Positions 10,053-16,706 of a stretch of DNA of 38,262 bases are shown piece by piece (the stretch's first letter is position 1; each line of letters starts with the position of its first letter). Origin of the DNA: Muribaculaceae bacterium (GTDB lineage: Bacteria > Bacteroidota > Bacteroidia > Bacteroidales > Muribaculaceae); assembly GCA_017462345.1 (NCBI GenBank), contig JAFTRI010000001.1, forward strand, positions 1 to 38,262. The letters are read 5' to 3'. Under the pieces are notes generated by a model. The model did no database searches. It saw only the letters and a list, made by a program, of their open reading frames with translations, and was not told where the DNA came from. Made by a program: the position numbers and the translations under genes.

Positions 10053-10227
10053 AGCTTTTGGCTCTTATTCTCTCGTCTGAAAACCGCCAAATTTGAAAGT
10101 AGGGGAATAAGCAGGACTCCAAAAGTTCGCACCTGTGCAGGGTGTGAACTGTTTCGTGCTTATCTCTACAAAGGTGCTTGGCGGTACCGCAGACGAAGGT
10201 CGGCAACAAAATGGTTCCACCTTTTTT
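10053..10227 (+). ncRNA. Candidate structured RNA (independent RNA or leader of the HTH gene)
   Basis: A weak promoter (TTTG 10024-10027, 17 bases, GATTTTTG 10045-10052) would start transcription near 10056; a better -7 box TAACTTTG lies at 9961-9968. The segment holds nested complementary blocks: TCGTCTG 10073-10079 with CAGACGA 10190-10196; ACCGCCAA 10083-10090 with TTGGCGGT 10178-10185; ATAAGCA 10107-10113 with TGCTTAT 10157-10163; GTTCGCACC 10125-10133 with GGTGTGAAC 10141-10149 (one G-U). A competing fold pairs CTTTTGG 10055-10061 with CCAAAAG 10119-10125 and CTTATTC 10064-10070 with GAATAAG 10105-10111. AAAGGTG 10170-10176 pairs with CACCTTT 10218-10224, followed by T residues, like a terminator ending just before the HTH start. 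It matches no RNA family I can name (not tmRNA, RNase P or SRP by their conserved blocks). Confidence 0.45.
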
Positions 10228-10452
10228 ATGATACATATAGGACAGCTTATACAGCAGGAATTGTACCGCCAGGAGCGCACACCGGCATGGCTTGCAAAGA
10301 AAATCAATTGCGAGCGTCCTAATGTGTATTATATTTTCCGGCAGGAATCGATCAATACCGACATGCTATTGCGTATTTCGCAAGCTCTTAACCACAATTT
10401 CTTCAAATACTATTCATCACACATCGACACGTCCGATGCTGCACTGGAGTAA
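10228..10452 (+). CDS. Small helix-turn-helix (XRE-like) DNA-binding protein
   Basis: This 74-residue protein is predicted to bind DNA as a regulator. It is one helical domain with the HTH core at residues 16-40 (RTPAWLAKKINCERPNVYYIF) and the usual following helices (INTDMLLRISQALN), ending HNFFKYYSSHIDT. The ATG at 10228 is preferred; an in-frame GTG at 10135 would add 31 residues unlike the family and would lie within the structured RNA region. The start is one base after the T-run of a terminator-like fold, so expression may depend on readthrough. Direct repeats just downstream (10461-10491) could be its operator, which is inference. Confidence 0.75.
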   Translation: MIHIGQLIQQELYRQERTPAWLAKKINCERPNVYYIFRQESINTDMLLRISQALNHNFFKYYSSHIDTSDAALE

Positions 10453-10460
10453 ATTTATTA

Positions 10461-10491
10461 TACGCTTCCGTAAAATCCATTTACGCTTCTG
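10461..10491 (+). promoter_or_regulatory. Direct repeat, possible regulator-binding site
   Basis: TACGCTTCCG (10461-10470) and TACGCTTCTG (10482-10491) match at 9 of 10 positions and are 21 bases apart start to start, two turns of the helix. They lie between the HTH gene and a -7-like box TACCTTTG at 10518-10525, just upstream of where the -33 element would be. This fits an activator or repressor site for the outer-membrane protein gene. Confidence 0.4.
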
Positions 10492-10517
10492 CTGTCATGC
10501 CGTCGTATGCCATGCTG

Positions 10518-10525
10518 TACCTTTG
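10518..10525 (+). promoter_or_regulatory. -7 box for the outer-membrane protein gene
   Basis: TACCTTTG fits the Bacteroidetes -7 consensus TAnnTTTG exactly. No good -33 TTTG is present at the expected distance, consistent with a need for an activator. The predicted leader is about 105 bases and contains the tandem repeat at 10600-10621. Confidence 0.4.
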
Positions 10526-10599
10526 TGAACAAAATTAAAGTACTGTTAAAGGAATTTTCCCTTATGCTGCTGGCAGTAATATCTAACCCTAACAGGACG

Positions 10600-10621
10600 G
10601 ACGTTTGCAGCGACGTTTGCA
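10600..10621 (+). repeat. Tandem 10-base repeat in the leader of the outer-membrane protein gene
   Basis: GACGTTTGCA occurs at 10600-10609 and again at 10612-10621, 12 bases apart and 14 bases before the ATG at 10636. Because it lies near the ribosome entry region it could act in the RNA (binding by a protein or small RNA) as well as in DNA. Function unknown. Confidence 0.5.
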
Positions 10622-10635
10622 ACTTCTAATTTATT

Positions 10636-11343
10636 ATGAAAAAATTAGCGTTAATTTTGTGTTTCATTTGTGCAGGCAGCATGTTGATGCAGGCACAGAT
10701 CTCTACAGGTGAAAGCAGTGCTCAGGTTGTCCGCACAGGAAACAGGGCAGAGAAAGGCGATTTCGGTCTATATTTGGGAGCAACAACCGATATGTTCCAG
10801 AATATCATCGGTAACGGTCCCTCCGACTTCAGTGCCCTTCCTCTCATCAACCTCAAATACATGGTGACAGACAAGGTTGAGGCCCGTCTCGGAATCGAAT
10901 GGTGGAAAGAGTCGGATACTGTTGAGGGTGACGGATTCGAATCGACAAACAAAGAGACAAGCATGTTGTTCTATCCCGGTATCGCCTATCACTTCAACCG
11001 TTCAAATATCCTCGATGTATATGTAGGTGGTGAACTTCCTTTCGGATGGGGTTCCAAGGGTTATGAAGAAGATATTGACGAAGGAGAAGATGTTGACGAA
11101 TCGGCCAACAATTTCAACATCGGTCTTGGTGCATTTATCGGACTTCAGGCATACGTGTGCAATCTTCCTCTTGCCGTAGGTCTGGAATATGGCATCAGTT
11201 GCAAATACACTACCGTCAGTGACGGAACAATCACCAAGGACGGCATGACTACCGAATATAACGTCTCAAAGGATGTTGACAGCAACCGTTTCAAACTCGG
11301 ACATCAGGCTCGCCTGACTCTTACTTATTTCTTTAAACTGTAA
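10636..11343 (+). CDS. Outer-membrane beta-barrel protein
   Basis: This 235-residue protein carries a signal peptide (MKKLALILCFICAGSMLMQAQ, cleavage after about residue 21). The rest alternates in beta-strand fashion (GDFGLYLGATTDMF, KYMVTDKVEARLGIEW, NIGLGAFIGLQAYV) and ends in an aromatic-rich strand, TLTYFFKL, as expected of a barrel inserted by the BAM machinery. A very acidic loop at about residues 138-155 (EEDIDEGEDVDE) probably faces outside or binds divalent cations. The small-porin/OmpW-like superfamily is plausible, but the exact family is not recognised. A lipoprotein gene follows after 4 bases, so the two are co-expressed. Confidence 0.8.
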   Translation: MKKLALILCFICAGSMLMQAQISTGESSAQVVRTGNRAEKGDFGLYLGATTDMFQNIIGNGPSDFSALPLINLKYMVTDKVEARLGIEWWKESDTVEGDGFESTNKETSMLFYPGIAYHFNRSNILDVYVGGELPFGWGSKGYEEDIDEGEDVDESANNFNIGLGAFIGLQAYVCNLPLAVGLEYGISCKYTTVSDGTITKDGMTTEYNVSKDVDSNRFKLGHQARLTLTYFFKL

Positions 11344-11347
11344 TCTC

Positions 11348-11779
11348 ATGAAAATAATTAAAGCTATAGCAATATGCGCAATCACGTTGATTGTGGCATC
11401 ATGCGGCTCGGTGACCAAGAATCAGTCATATTCATTTGATCAGGTGCGTCTTGAAATGAGTATGAATGACTTGAGCTACCTCGGAGAAGCCGAAATCTCA
11501 GTGGAGTACAGTTCATACGTGTATGGACTTTTCAAAAGCATTGAAAAGGTTAACGGTGAAATGTACAACCCTGTACATGAGAAAAAACTGAGCATACCAT
11601 GTCAGGGATGCAAGTTCATGAACAAACACCTTGATATAGCAGCTTACAGTCTTGTGGAGAAGTTCCCTGAGGCAACCTATTTTCAGGTTGTATTCGAGAC
11701 ATCTTCGAAAGAGAAACTTTTTCTTGGAAGCGTAAATAAAGAATACGCCAAGGTAAGGGCATATAAACTAAAACATTAA
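11348..11779 (+). CDS. Lipoprotein of unknown function
   Basis: The 143-residue protein has a lipoprotein signal MKIIKAIAICAITLIVASC, lipidated on Cys19. The mature part is short, contains a CQGC pair (residues about 84-87) and a C-terminal KEYAKVRAYKLK segment. I do not recognise the family. The 4-base spacing from the preceding beta-barrel gene and the terminator hairpin after its stop (11789-11827) define a two-gene operon, suggesting it works with the barrel at the outer membrane. Confidence 0.75.
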   Translation: MKIIKAIAICAITLIVASCGSVTKNQSYSFDQVRLEMSMNDLSYLGEAEISVEYSSYVYGLFKSIEKVNGEMYNPVHEKKLSIPCQGCKFMNKHLDIAAYSLVEKFPEATYFQVVFETSSKEKLFLGSVNKEYAKVRAYKLKH

Positions 11780-11788
11780 ATCAACGTT

Positions 11789-11827
11789 CCGCAAGAGGAT
11801 GACTCGTCTTGAGACACCCTCTTGCGG
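11789..11827 (+). terminator. Terminator hairpin, recurring family copy 2
   Basis: Arms CCGCAAGAGGATGACTC (11789-11805) and GAGACACCCTCTTGCGG (11811-11827) pair at 15 of 17 positions, with loop GTCTT and a TATTTTTC tail. The core 11795-11821 is a diverged copy of the hairpins at 934-960 and 37554-37580. It ends only 9 bases before the start of the next lipoprotein gene. Confidence 0.75.
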
Positions 11828-11836
11828 TATTTTTCT

Positions 11837-12658
11837 ATGAAAACGGTCAAGACCCTATTATTTTCACTCATTACATGCCTGACATTTGTAATGTGTACCG
11901 ACGAGACACCCGATTTGTCGGATGTCGCATTGTTTGTATCACCGGGAAGTGAAACCCGGGTGTCGATAGCGTCCGGAGACAAAGCACAGTATAAAGTGGA
12001 AATATCCACAATCCACGACTGTATTTCCCGATTTACGGTATCATCATTTGATAATCAGTTTGGGCAGACGGTGTATTTGGACTCTATCTGCAATCAGAAA
12101 AACATAACCTGGTCATTCATCTACTCGGCTCCGGAAACTGACCGTGACAGCCTTGATGTGGAATTGAAATTCAGCGCAATCGACAACATTGGCAATACGG
12201 TCGAAGTGACACGTTCAGTATTGGTGACCAACCGTTTCATATCCCTATCGGAAAAAACGGGAATCGTCCTTTACGATCCGGCATCCGGTATGCCTGATGC
12301 CATTTCTCTCGGAGATGTGTCCCAACCGTTTATTCTTGCGGCTGCCCCCGATCCGGCTCTTGCCGATATTTACATCGAGAGTGATCCGGATTTCTCGTCA
12401 ATATCATGGAAAAGCAATACGAAAACAAAATTCATCCGTAATAACTCGTTCAATTATGTTGTAGCGACAGCCGCTAACATAAATTCCGTATACCATGGTT
12501 CGGTAAGGGAAGACTACGTATCGGATATACGCATAAATGACATTATCCTTGTCGGGCATGGTGATACAGCCGAGGGGGTCTTTCAGGTCACGAATATCAT
12601 ACGCAACGGTACTGTTGCATGTATGCAACTAAGTTTCAAAGGGATAAAGCAGCATTAG
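11837..12658 (+). CDS. Lipoprotein with beta-sandwich-like domains, unknown function
   Basis: The 273-residue product starts MKTVKTLLFSLITCLTFVMC; the cysteine at about residue 20 followed by TDE fits a lipobox, and the acidic residues after it suggest surface export in Bacteroidetes. The ATG at 11837 is chosen over an in-frame codon at 11822 because it begins the signal peptide and lies just past the terminator hairpin. The mature part has alternating strands and repeated Asp-Asn turns, consistent with Ig-like folds, but no named family is recognised. No promoter is visible between the hairpin and the start, so transcription probably depends on readthrough from the gene upstream. A strong hairpin closes it at 12688-12732. 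Confidence 0.75.
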   Translation: MKTVKTLLFSLITCLTFVMCTDETPDLSDVALFVSPGSETRVSIASGDKAQYKVEISTIHDCISRFTVSSFDNQFGQTVYLDSICNQKNITWSFIYSAPETDRDSLDVELKFSAIDNIGNTVEVTRSVLVTNRFISLSEKTGIVLYDPASGMPDAISLGDVSQPFILAAAPDPALADIYIESDPDFSSISWKSNTKTKFIRNNSFNYVVATAANINSVYHGSVREDYVSDIRINDIILVGHGDTAEGVFQVTNIIRNGTVACMQLSFKGIKQH

Positions 12659-12687
12659 GTTTCATAATTAATTTTACAAAGTCCCTG

Positions 12688-12732
12688 TCGAGTCCGTACT
12701 GCCTGCGTATAAAGCCGGCAGTACGGACTCGA
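12688..12732 (+). terminator. Strong terminator hairpin
   Basis: CGAGTCCGTACTGCC (12689-12703) and GGCAGTACGGACTCG (12717-12731) form a perfect 15-base inverted repeat around a 13-base loop, extended by one T-A pair and followed by TTCTTGT. It ends the preceding lipoprotein transcript. Confidence 0.85.
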
Positions 12733-12876
12733 TTCTTGTCTGATGTGTAAAAATCCGATGACTATTCCCTGTACAGATTATCTGAAAATCCGCTTGAAAA
12801 AAATCATAAATCAACGGCAAAGGAATTTATGGAAGATTCCTGAAATCCAAACAACTTCTAAATTTGTATAATCGCT

Positions 12877-12907
12877 TCTGATTATTGGTCGAAAAATAAT
12901 AATTTTG
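12877..12907 (+). promoter_or_regulatory. Promoter for the flavodiiron gene
   Basis: TCTG at 12877-12880, 19 bases, then TAATTTTG at 12900-12907, a close match to the Bacteroidetes vegetative promoter. Predicted start is near 12912, about 20 bases before the ATG at 12934. The rest of the 12733-12876 gap shows nothing recognisable. Confidence 0.6.
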
Positions 12908-12933
12908 TATCCGTAATATATAATAATGTAGAG

Positions 12934-13563
12934 ATGAAAAAAAACATAACCGAAGCGATTGAATACATTGGAGTGGATGATACAGATCTTGACCTGTTTG
13001 AAAGTCAATACATAGTGCCCAACGGCATATCATATAATTCGTATTTAATCAAAGATGAGAAGATTGCCATCGTGGATACAGTGGATCGCCGTAAAAGTGC
13101 TGATTGGTGGCAGAACCTCGAAACCGCGCTAAACGGTAAAGAGCCGGACTATCTGATAGTGCAGCACATGGAACCTGATCATGCCGGTAATATTGCCGCT
13201 ACCATAGAACGTTTTCCCGGGGTACGTATAGTTGCATCGGAGCGTGCCATAAAAATGCTGCCGCAATTTTTTGAGGATGTGGATTTCTCTGAGAAAACAA
13301 TATCGGTAAACGAGAATGATACCCTTAATCTCGGAACCCATACGTTGCAGTTTTTTATGGCACCAATGGTTCATTGGCCTGAGGTAATGGTCACTTACGA
13401 TTCTACCGACAAGGTCATATTCTCGGCTGATGCATTCGGAAAGTTCGGAGCGTTGAGTCATGACGAGGATTGGGCTTGCGAAGCCCGTAGGTATTATTTT
13501 AATATATGTGGCAAATACGGTATTCCGGTGCAGGCTCTTCTAAAAAAAAATTGCCGGACTTGA
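12934..13563 (+). CDS. FprA-type flavodiiron protein, N-terminal part (frame ends early in A9 run)
   Basis: A-type flavoproteins reduce oxygen or nitric oxide at a non-heme diiron site fed by FMN, protecting anaerobes. This frame holds the metallo-beta-lactamase-like domain with ligands H78, E80, D82 and H83 (HMEPDH), H147 (VHWPE) and D166 (SADAF). After ALLKK it runs through nine A residues (13542-13550) and stops at NCRT, 209 residues in all. If the run were read as eight A residues the frame would continue ALLKKIAGLEVSVICPLHGP into the next segment, giving a normal protein of about 387 residues. The last metal ligand (His in CPLHGP) and the whole flavodoxin domain lie beyond the break. It is a sequencing error, a phase-variable or slippage-corrected gene, or an early pseudogene. 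Confidence 0.9.
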   Translation: MKKNITEAIEYIGVDDTDLDLFESQYIVPNGISYNSYLIKDEKIAIVDTVDRRKSADWWQNLETALNGKEPDYLIVQHMEPDHAGNIAATIERFPGVRIVASERAIKMLPQFFEDVDFSEKTISVNENDTLNLGTHTLQFFMAPMVHWPEVMVTYDSTDKVIFSADAFGKFGALSHDEDWACEARRYYFNICGKYGIPVQALLKKNCRT

Positions 13564-13564
13564 A

Positions 13565-14098
13565 GTGTCGGTGATATGCCCTCTTCATGGACCCGTATTG
13601 ACCGAAAATCTGTCCTACTACATCGGCTTATATGATTGCTGGAGCAAGTATGAGCCAGAAACCGACGGAGTATTTATCGCGTACGCATCCATACATGGCG
13701 GGACTGCCGAGGCGGCTTTCAAGATGGCCGAAATCCTGAAAAGTAAAGGTGTGGAGAAGGTTACTGTTGCGGATCTCAGTCGCGATGACATGGCGGAAGC
13801 AGTAGAGGACGCTTTCCGTATGAGCCGGTTGATTGTTGCTGCCTCATCATACGATGCGAGTGTATTCCCTCCCATGTATGATTTCCTGCACCATCTTCAA
13901 CTGAAAGGCTTTCAGAACCGTCGAGCCGGAATTATTGAAAACGGTTCATGGGCACCGTGTGCGGGCCGTGTGATGCTCAAAATGCTGGAACAGATGAAAG
14001 GGCTCGATATAGTCAGTCCGATTGTGACCATCCGCTCACGAATGAAACGTGGAGACATCGGTCCGATGGAGGCTCTTGCCGATTCAATCTTGAAATAA
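13565..14098 (+). CDS. FprA-type flavodiiron protein, C-terminal part (flavodoxin domain)
   Basis: This is the continuation of the preceding gene in the +1 frame, 177 residues from a GTG codon that is probably not a real start. It opens with VICPLHGPVLTEN, containing the final diiron histidine, then the FMN-binding flavodoxin domain: AYASIHGGTAEAAF (phosphate loop, residues about 38-51), AASSYDASVFPPM, and IENGSWAPCAGRVM. All family motifs are intact, so any decay is recent or absent. No ribosome-binding site is visible ahead of it; translation as a separate protein is unlikely. Confidence 0.88.
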   Translation: MSVICPLHGPVLTENLSYYIGLYDCWSKYEPETDGVFIAYASIHGGTAEAAFKMAEILKSKGVEKVTVADLSRDDMAEAVEDAFRMSRLIVAASSYDASVFPPMYDFLHHLQLKGFQNRRAGIIENGSWAPCAGRVMLKMLEQMKGLDIVSPIVTIRSRMKRGDIGPMEALADSILK

Positions 14099-14126
14099 TA
14101 TGTTAACCATTAAAACCATACCATAG

Positions 14127-16517
14127 ATGTTTAATATAAGCACATATTTTCGCAAAGCTGCCGTCGGCATGCTTTTGTCCTTTCCGGTAACACTCGCTGC
14201 CGCTACAAGTGAATTTTCGGCCACTACACAGCAAGGACGCACCGTGACCCTGACAGTTATAGATGATGATGTTATCAAGGTTTCAAATACTGCTCCCGGA
14301 GAAACCGTGCCGGTTTCCCATGCTGCAGTCCTGACACCGGGTGATTTCGGTGGAAAAGAAGCGACAATAGGGGAAACACGAGTGGTAACAACCCCGTCAG
14401 GTGTTATCGCGACATTGAATATGAGAACAGGGGAGGTTAACATATCGTCAGGAGGACAGCGGGCGATATGTGACACCGGGGAACGTACGACATCCCGGGG
14501 AAAACAGGAACTGTCGCTATTCACTATGGGGAGCGGTTCATTCTATGGGGCAGGAGAGCGTGGGCATTCGTTCAATCTCTCAGGTGACACGCTTGTCATG
14601 TACAATAAACAGAATTACGGATACAAGAAAGGGGAAGACCGCATCAGCCAGATGAATATTACTATGCCGCTTTTCGTGTCGTCAAATGGTTATGCTGTAC
14701 TCTTTGATGACTATGCAGCGGCAAAAATGGTGTTGGGCAATCCTATAAGATATATCACTGAGAGCCGTGAGCCGGTATCATATTATTTTATAAATGGGTC
14801 GGGCTCGATTGCCAATGTCGTAGAGAAATATACCGGACTTACCGGTCGTCAGGAACTACCGCCATTCTGGTCCCTCGGCTATATTACCTCTAAATACGGG
14901 TATAAAACTGATTCCGAGACACGCGGTGTGATAGATACACTGAAAATGAACGGTTATCCTGTGGACGGTGTTGTTCTCGATTTGTATTGGTATGGAAAAG
15001 AGCAGGATATGGGACGTCTTGCCTGGGAACCGGAACAGTGGCCTGCACATAAAAAGATGCTTGCCGACTTGAAGAAAAAGGGTGTAAACACGGTGATAAT
15101 TTCCCAACCATACGTACTGACAAACGGAAAGGCAATAGATAATTACCGTGAACTGTCCCCGCGAGGAATGTTCTGTCGGGATTCGGTTGGGAATACTCAC
15201 GATGTGACAATATGGGTAGGTAGCGGAGGCATGTTCGATGTCTCCAATCCTGATACGCGCCAGTGGCTGCGTGACCGTTACAAGTTGCTTACCGATGAAG
15301 GGGTAGGCGGATGGTGGGGTGACCTTGGAGAGCCGGAGGTTCATCCCGAGACAATATACCATTATAATGGCAAGACTGCCCGTGAATACCATAATCTATA
15401 CGGGAATGAGTGGAGCCGGATAATATATGAACTCTACAAGGATGAGTACCCTGATACGCGGTTGATGACGCTGATGCGCGGAGGAACTGCAGGGCTGCAA
15501 CGCTATAGTGTCTACCCGTGGTCAACCGATGTTTCCCGTTCATGGGGCGGATTACAGCCACAGGTGACGATTATGCTTAACTCCGGAATGAGTGGTCTCG
15601 GGTATATGTCGCATGATGTGGGTGGTTTTGCGATAACCGAACAGGAGGTGACTGATCCGGAACTGTATGTCCGGTGGCTGCAACTTGGCACATTCTCGCC
15701 GGTTTTACGTACGCATGCCCAGCAGGTTGCCGAGCCATACCGTTACCCCGAACAACAAAATATAATACTTGACTTTGTAAGGGAACGTTATCGTTGGTTG
15801 CCTTATAACTATACCCTTGCATACGAAAATGCCACAAAAGGTTATCCTATGGTACGCCCGTTGAATTTCTACATTCCCGGTTCGTCAAAGTACGATGATC
15901 TTGATGACCAATATCTTTGGGGTCGGGATGTTATGGTCGCTCCCGTAATGGTCAAGGGAGCTACTTCCCGAAAAGTGGTTATGCCAGAAGGACAATGGGT
16001 TGACTATAATAATCCGGTTGATATATATAATGGCAATGACACCATCGACTATGCTTCCCCGTTGGAAATCCTGCCGATGTTTGTAAGAGCCGGTTCATTT
16101 ATCCCTATGGCTGATTATAGGATGGGTAATACTGGCGATTATGATCCTGCCTGTTATACTGTCGCCTATTATCCTGCTGGGATGTCTGAAAGCAGTTATA
16201 CCATGTATGAGGATGACCGCAAGTCTACGGCATCTCTTAATGATAATGCTTACAGTCTCATTACATTTACAGGAAAAAATACTGCGGACGCGACTGTTGT
16301 GGATGTGGTCAGCCGCGGGACATACCCCGGTGCGCCTGCCAAGAAAAAAATGACATTCATTATCCATAATATCACAAAGGCACCCATGTCGGTAACTGTC
16401 AATGGAAAGGAATTGAAGAAAGGGGATGTGAAATATGACGGTTCGGTAGCTACATTGACATTGTCATTCAATTGGGTTGTTGCCAATCCTGTGACAATCA
16501 ATGTCAACAAGGAATAG
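14127..16517 (+). CDS. Glycoside hydrolase family 31 (alpha-glucosidase or 4-alpha-glucosyltransferase-like)
   Basis: The 796-residue enzyme has an N-terminal signal-like segment (residues 10-26, AAVGMLLSFPVTLAAAT), so it is probably periplasmic. An N-terminal GH31 beta-sandwich is followed by the TIM barrel: VVLDLYWYG, nucleophile Asp399 in GWWGDLGEPE, acid/base Asp468 in YPWSTDVSRSWGG, and HDVGGF with a metal-independent sugar pocket. A DUF5110-like C-terminal domain (YTMYEDDRKSTASL) is also visible. The GDLGEPE form of the nucleophile loop recalls the oligosaccharide 4-alpha-glucosyltransferase subgroup (Cellvibrio Agd31B type) more than classic alpha-glucosidases; this is a memory-based comparison. 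No SusC/SusD genes are near. It starts 28 bases after fprA and may share its transcript. Confidence 0.88.
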   Translation: MFNISTYFRKAAVGMLLSFPVTLAAATSEFSATTQQGRTVTLTVIDDDVIKVSNTAPGETVPVSHAAVLTPGDFGGKEATIGETRVVTTPSGVIATLNMRTGEVNISSGGQRAICDTGERTTSRGKQELSLFTMGSGSFYGAGERGHSFNLSGDTLVMYNKQNYGYKKGEDRISQMNITMPLFVSSNGYAVLFDDYAAAKMVLGNPIRYITESREPVSYYFINGSGSIANVVEKYTGLTGRQELPPFWSLGYITSKYGYKTDSETRGVIDTLKMNGYPVDGVVLDLYWYGKEQDMGRLAWEPEQWPAHKKMLADLKKKGVNTVIISQPYVLTNGKAIDNYRELSPRGMFCRDSVGNTHDVTIWVGSGGMFDVSNPDTRQWLRDRYKLLTDEGVGGWWGDLGEPEVHPETIYHYNGKTAREYHNLYGNEWSRIIYELYKDEYPDTRLMTLMRGGTAGLQRYSVYPWSTDVSRSWGGLQPQVTIMLNSGMSGLGYMSHDVGGFAITEQEVTDPELYVRWLQLGTFSPVLRTHAQQVAEPYRYPEQQNIILDFVRERYRWLPYNYTLAYENATKGYPMVRPLNFYIPGSSKYDDLDDQYLWGRDVMVAPVMVKGATSRKVVMPEGQWVDYNNPVDIYNGNDTIDYASPLEILPMFVRAGSFIPMADYRMGNTGDYDPACYTVAYYPAGMSESSYTMYEDDRKSTASLNDNAYSLITFTGKNTADATVVDVVSRGTYPGAPAKKKMTFIIHNITKAPMSVTVNGKELKKGDVKYDGSVATLTLSFNWVVANPVTINVNKE

Positions 16518-16547
16518 TCCTGAAAATTGAAATGCCATAAGTGATCT

Positions 16548-16589
16548 CAGCCGGACTGCCTCAGCTATCGCCAGTGGACAGTCCGGTTG
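16548..16589 (+). terminator. Inverted repeat after the GH31 gene, probable terminator
   Basis: CAGCCGGACTG (16548-16558) pairs with CAGTCCGGTTG (16579-16589) over 11 positions with one G-U pair, around a 20-base loop. It begins 31 bases after the GH31 stop. There is no T-run after it, so termination strength is uncertain. Confidence 0.6.
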
Positions 16590-16694
16590 TGGTCTATAGG
16601 TATTGTATTGGATCAGATGACCGGAATATGTGAAATATTTGATTTATTTAATATTTATTTTCTTTAATTTAACGAGGATGTATGATATAAGCGT

Positions 16695-16702
16695 TATCTT
16701 TG
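16695..16702 (+). promoter_or_regulatory. -7 box for an intergenic transcript
   Basis: TATCTTTG matches TAnnTTTG exactly and is identical to the -7 box of the divIC-like gene. A -33 box is poor (TTTA 23 bases upstream). Transcription would start near 16707, with no gene start for 280 bases. Confidence 0.4.
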
Positions 16703-16706
16703 CATT

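Noticed and set aside
10135-10227. 31-residue N-terminal extension of the HTH protein from a GTG
   Set aside because: It would lie inside the structured RNA and terminator-like stem and does not look like part of an HTH protein; the ATG at 10228 opens directly on the domain.
10053-10227. tmRNA, RNase P RNA or SRP RNA
   Set aside because: None of the conserved sequence blocks of these RNAs (for example the SRP GGUCAGGUCCGGAAGG-type loop) is present.
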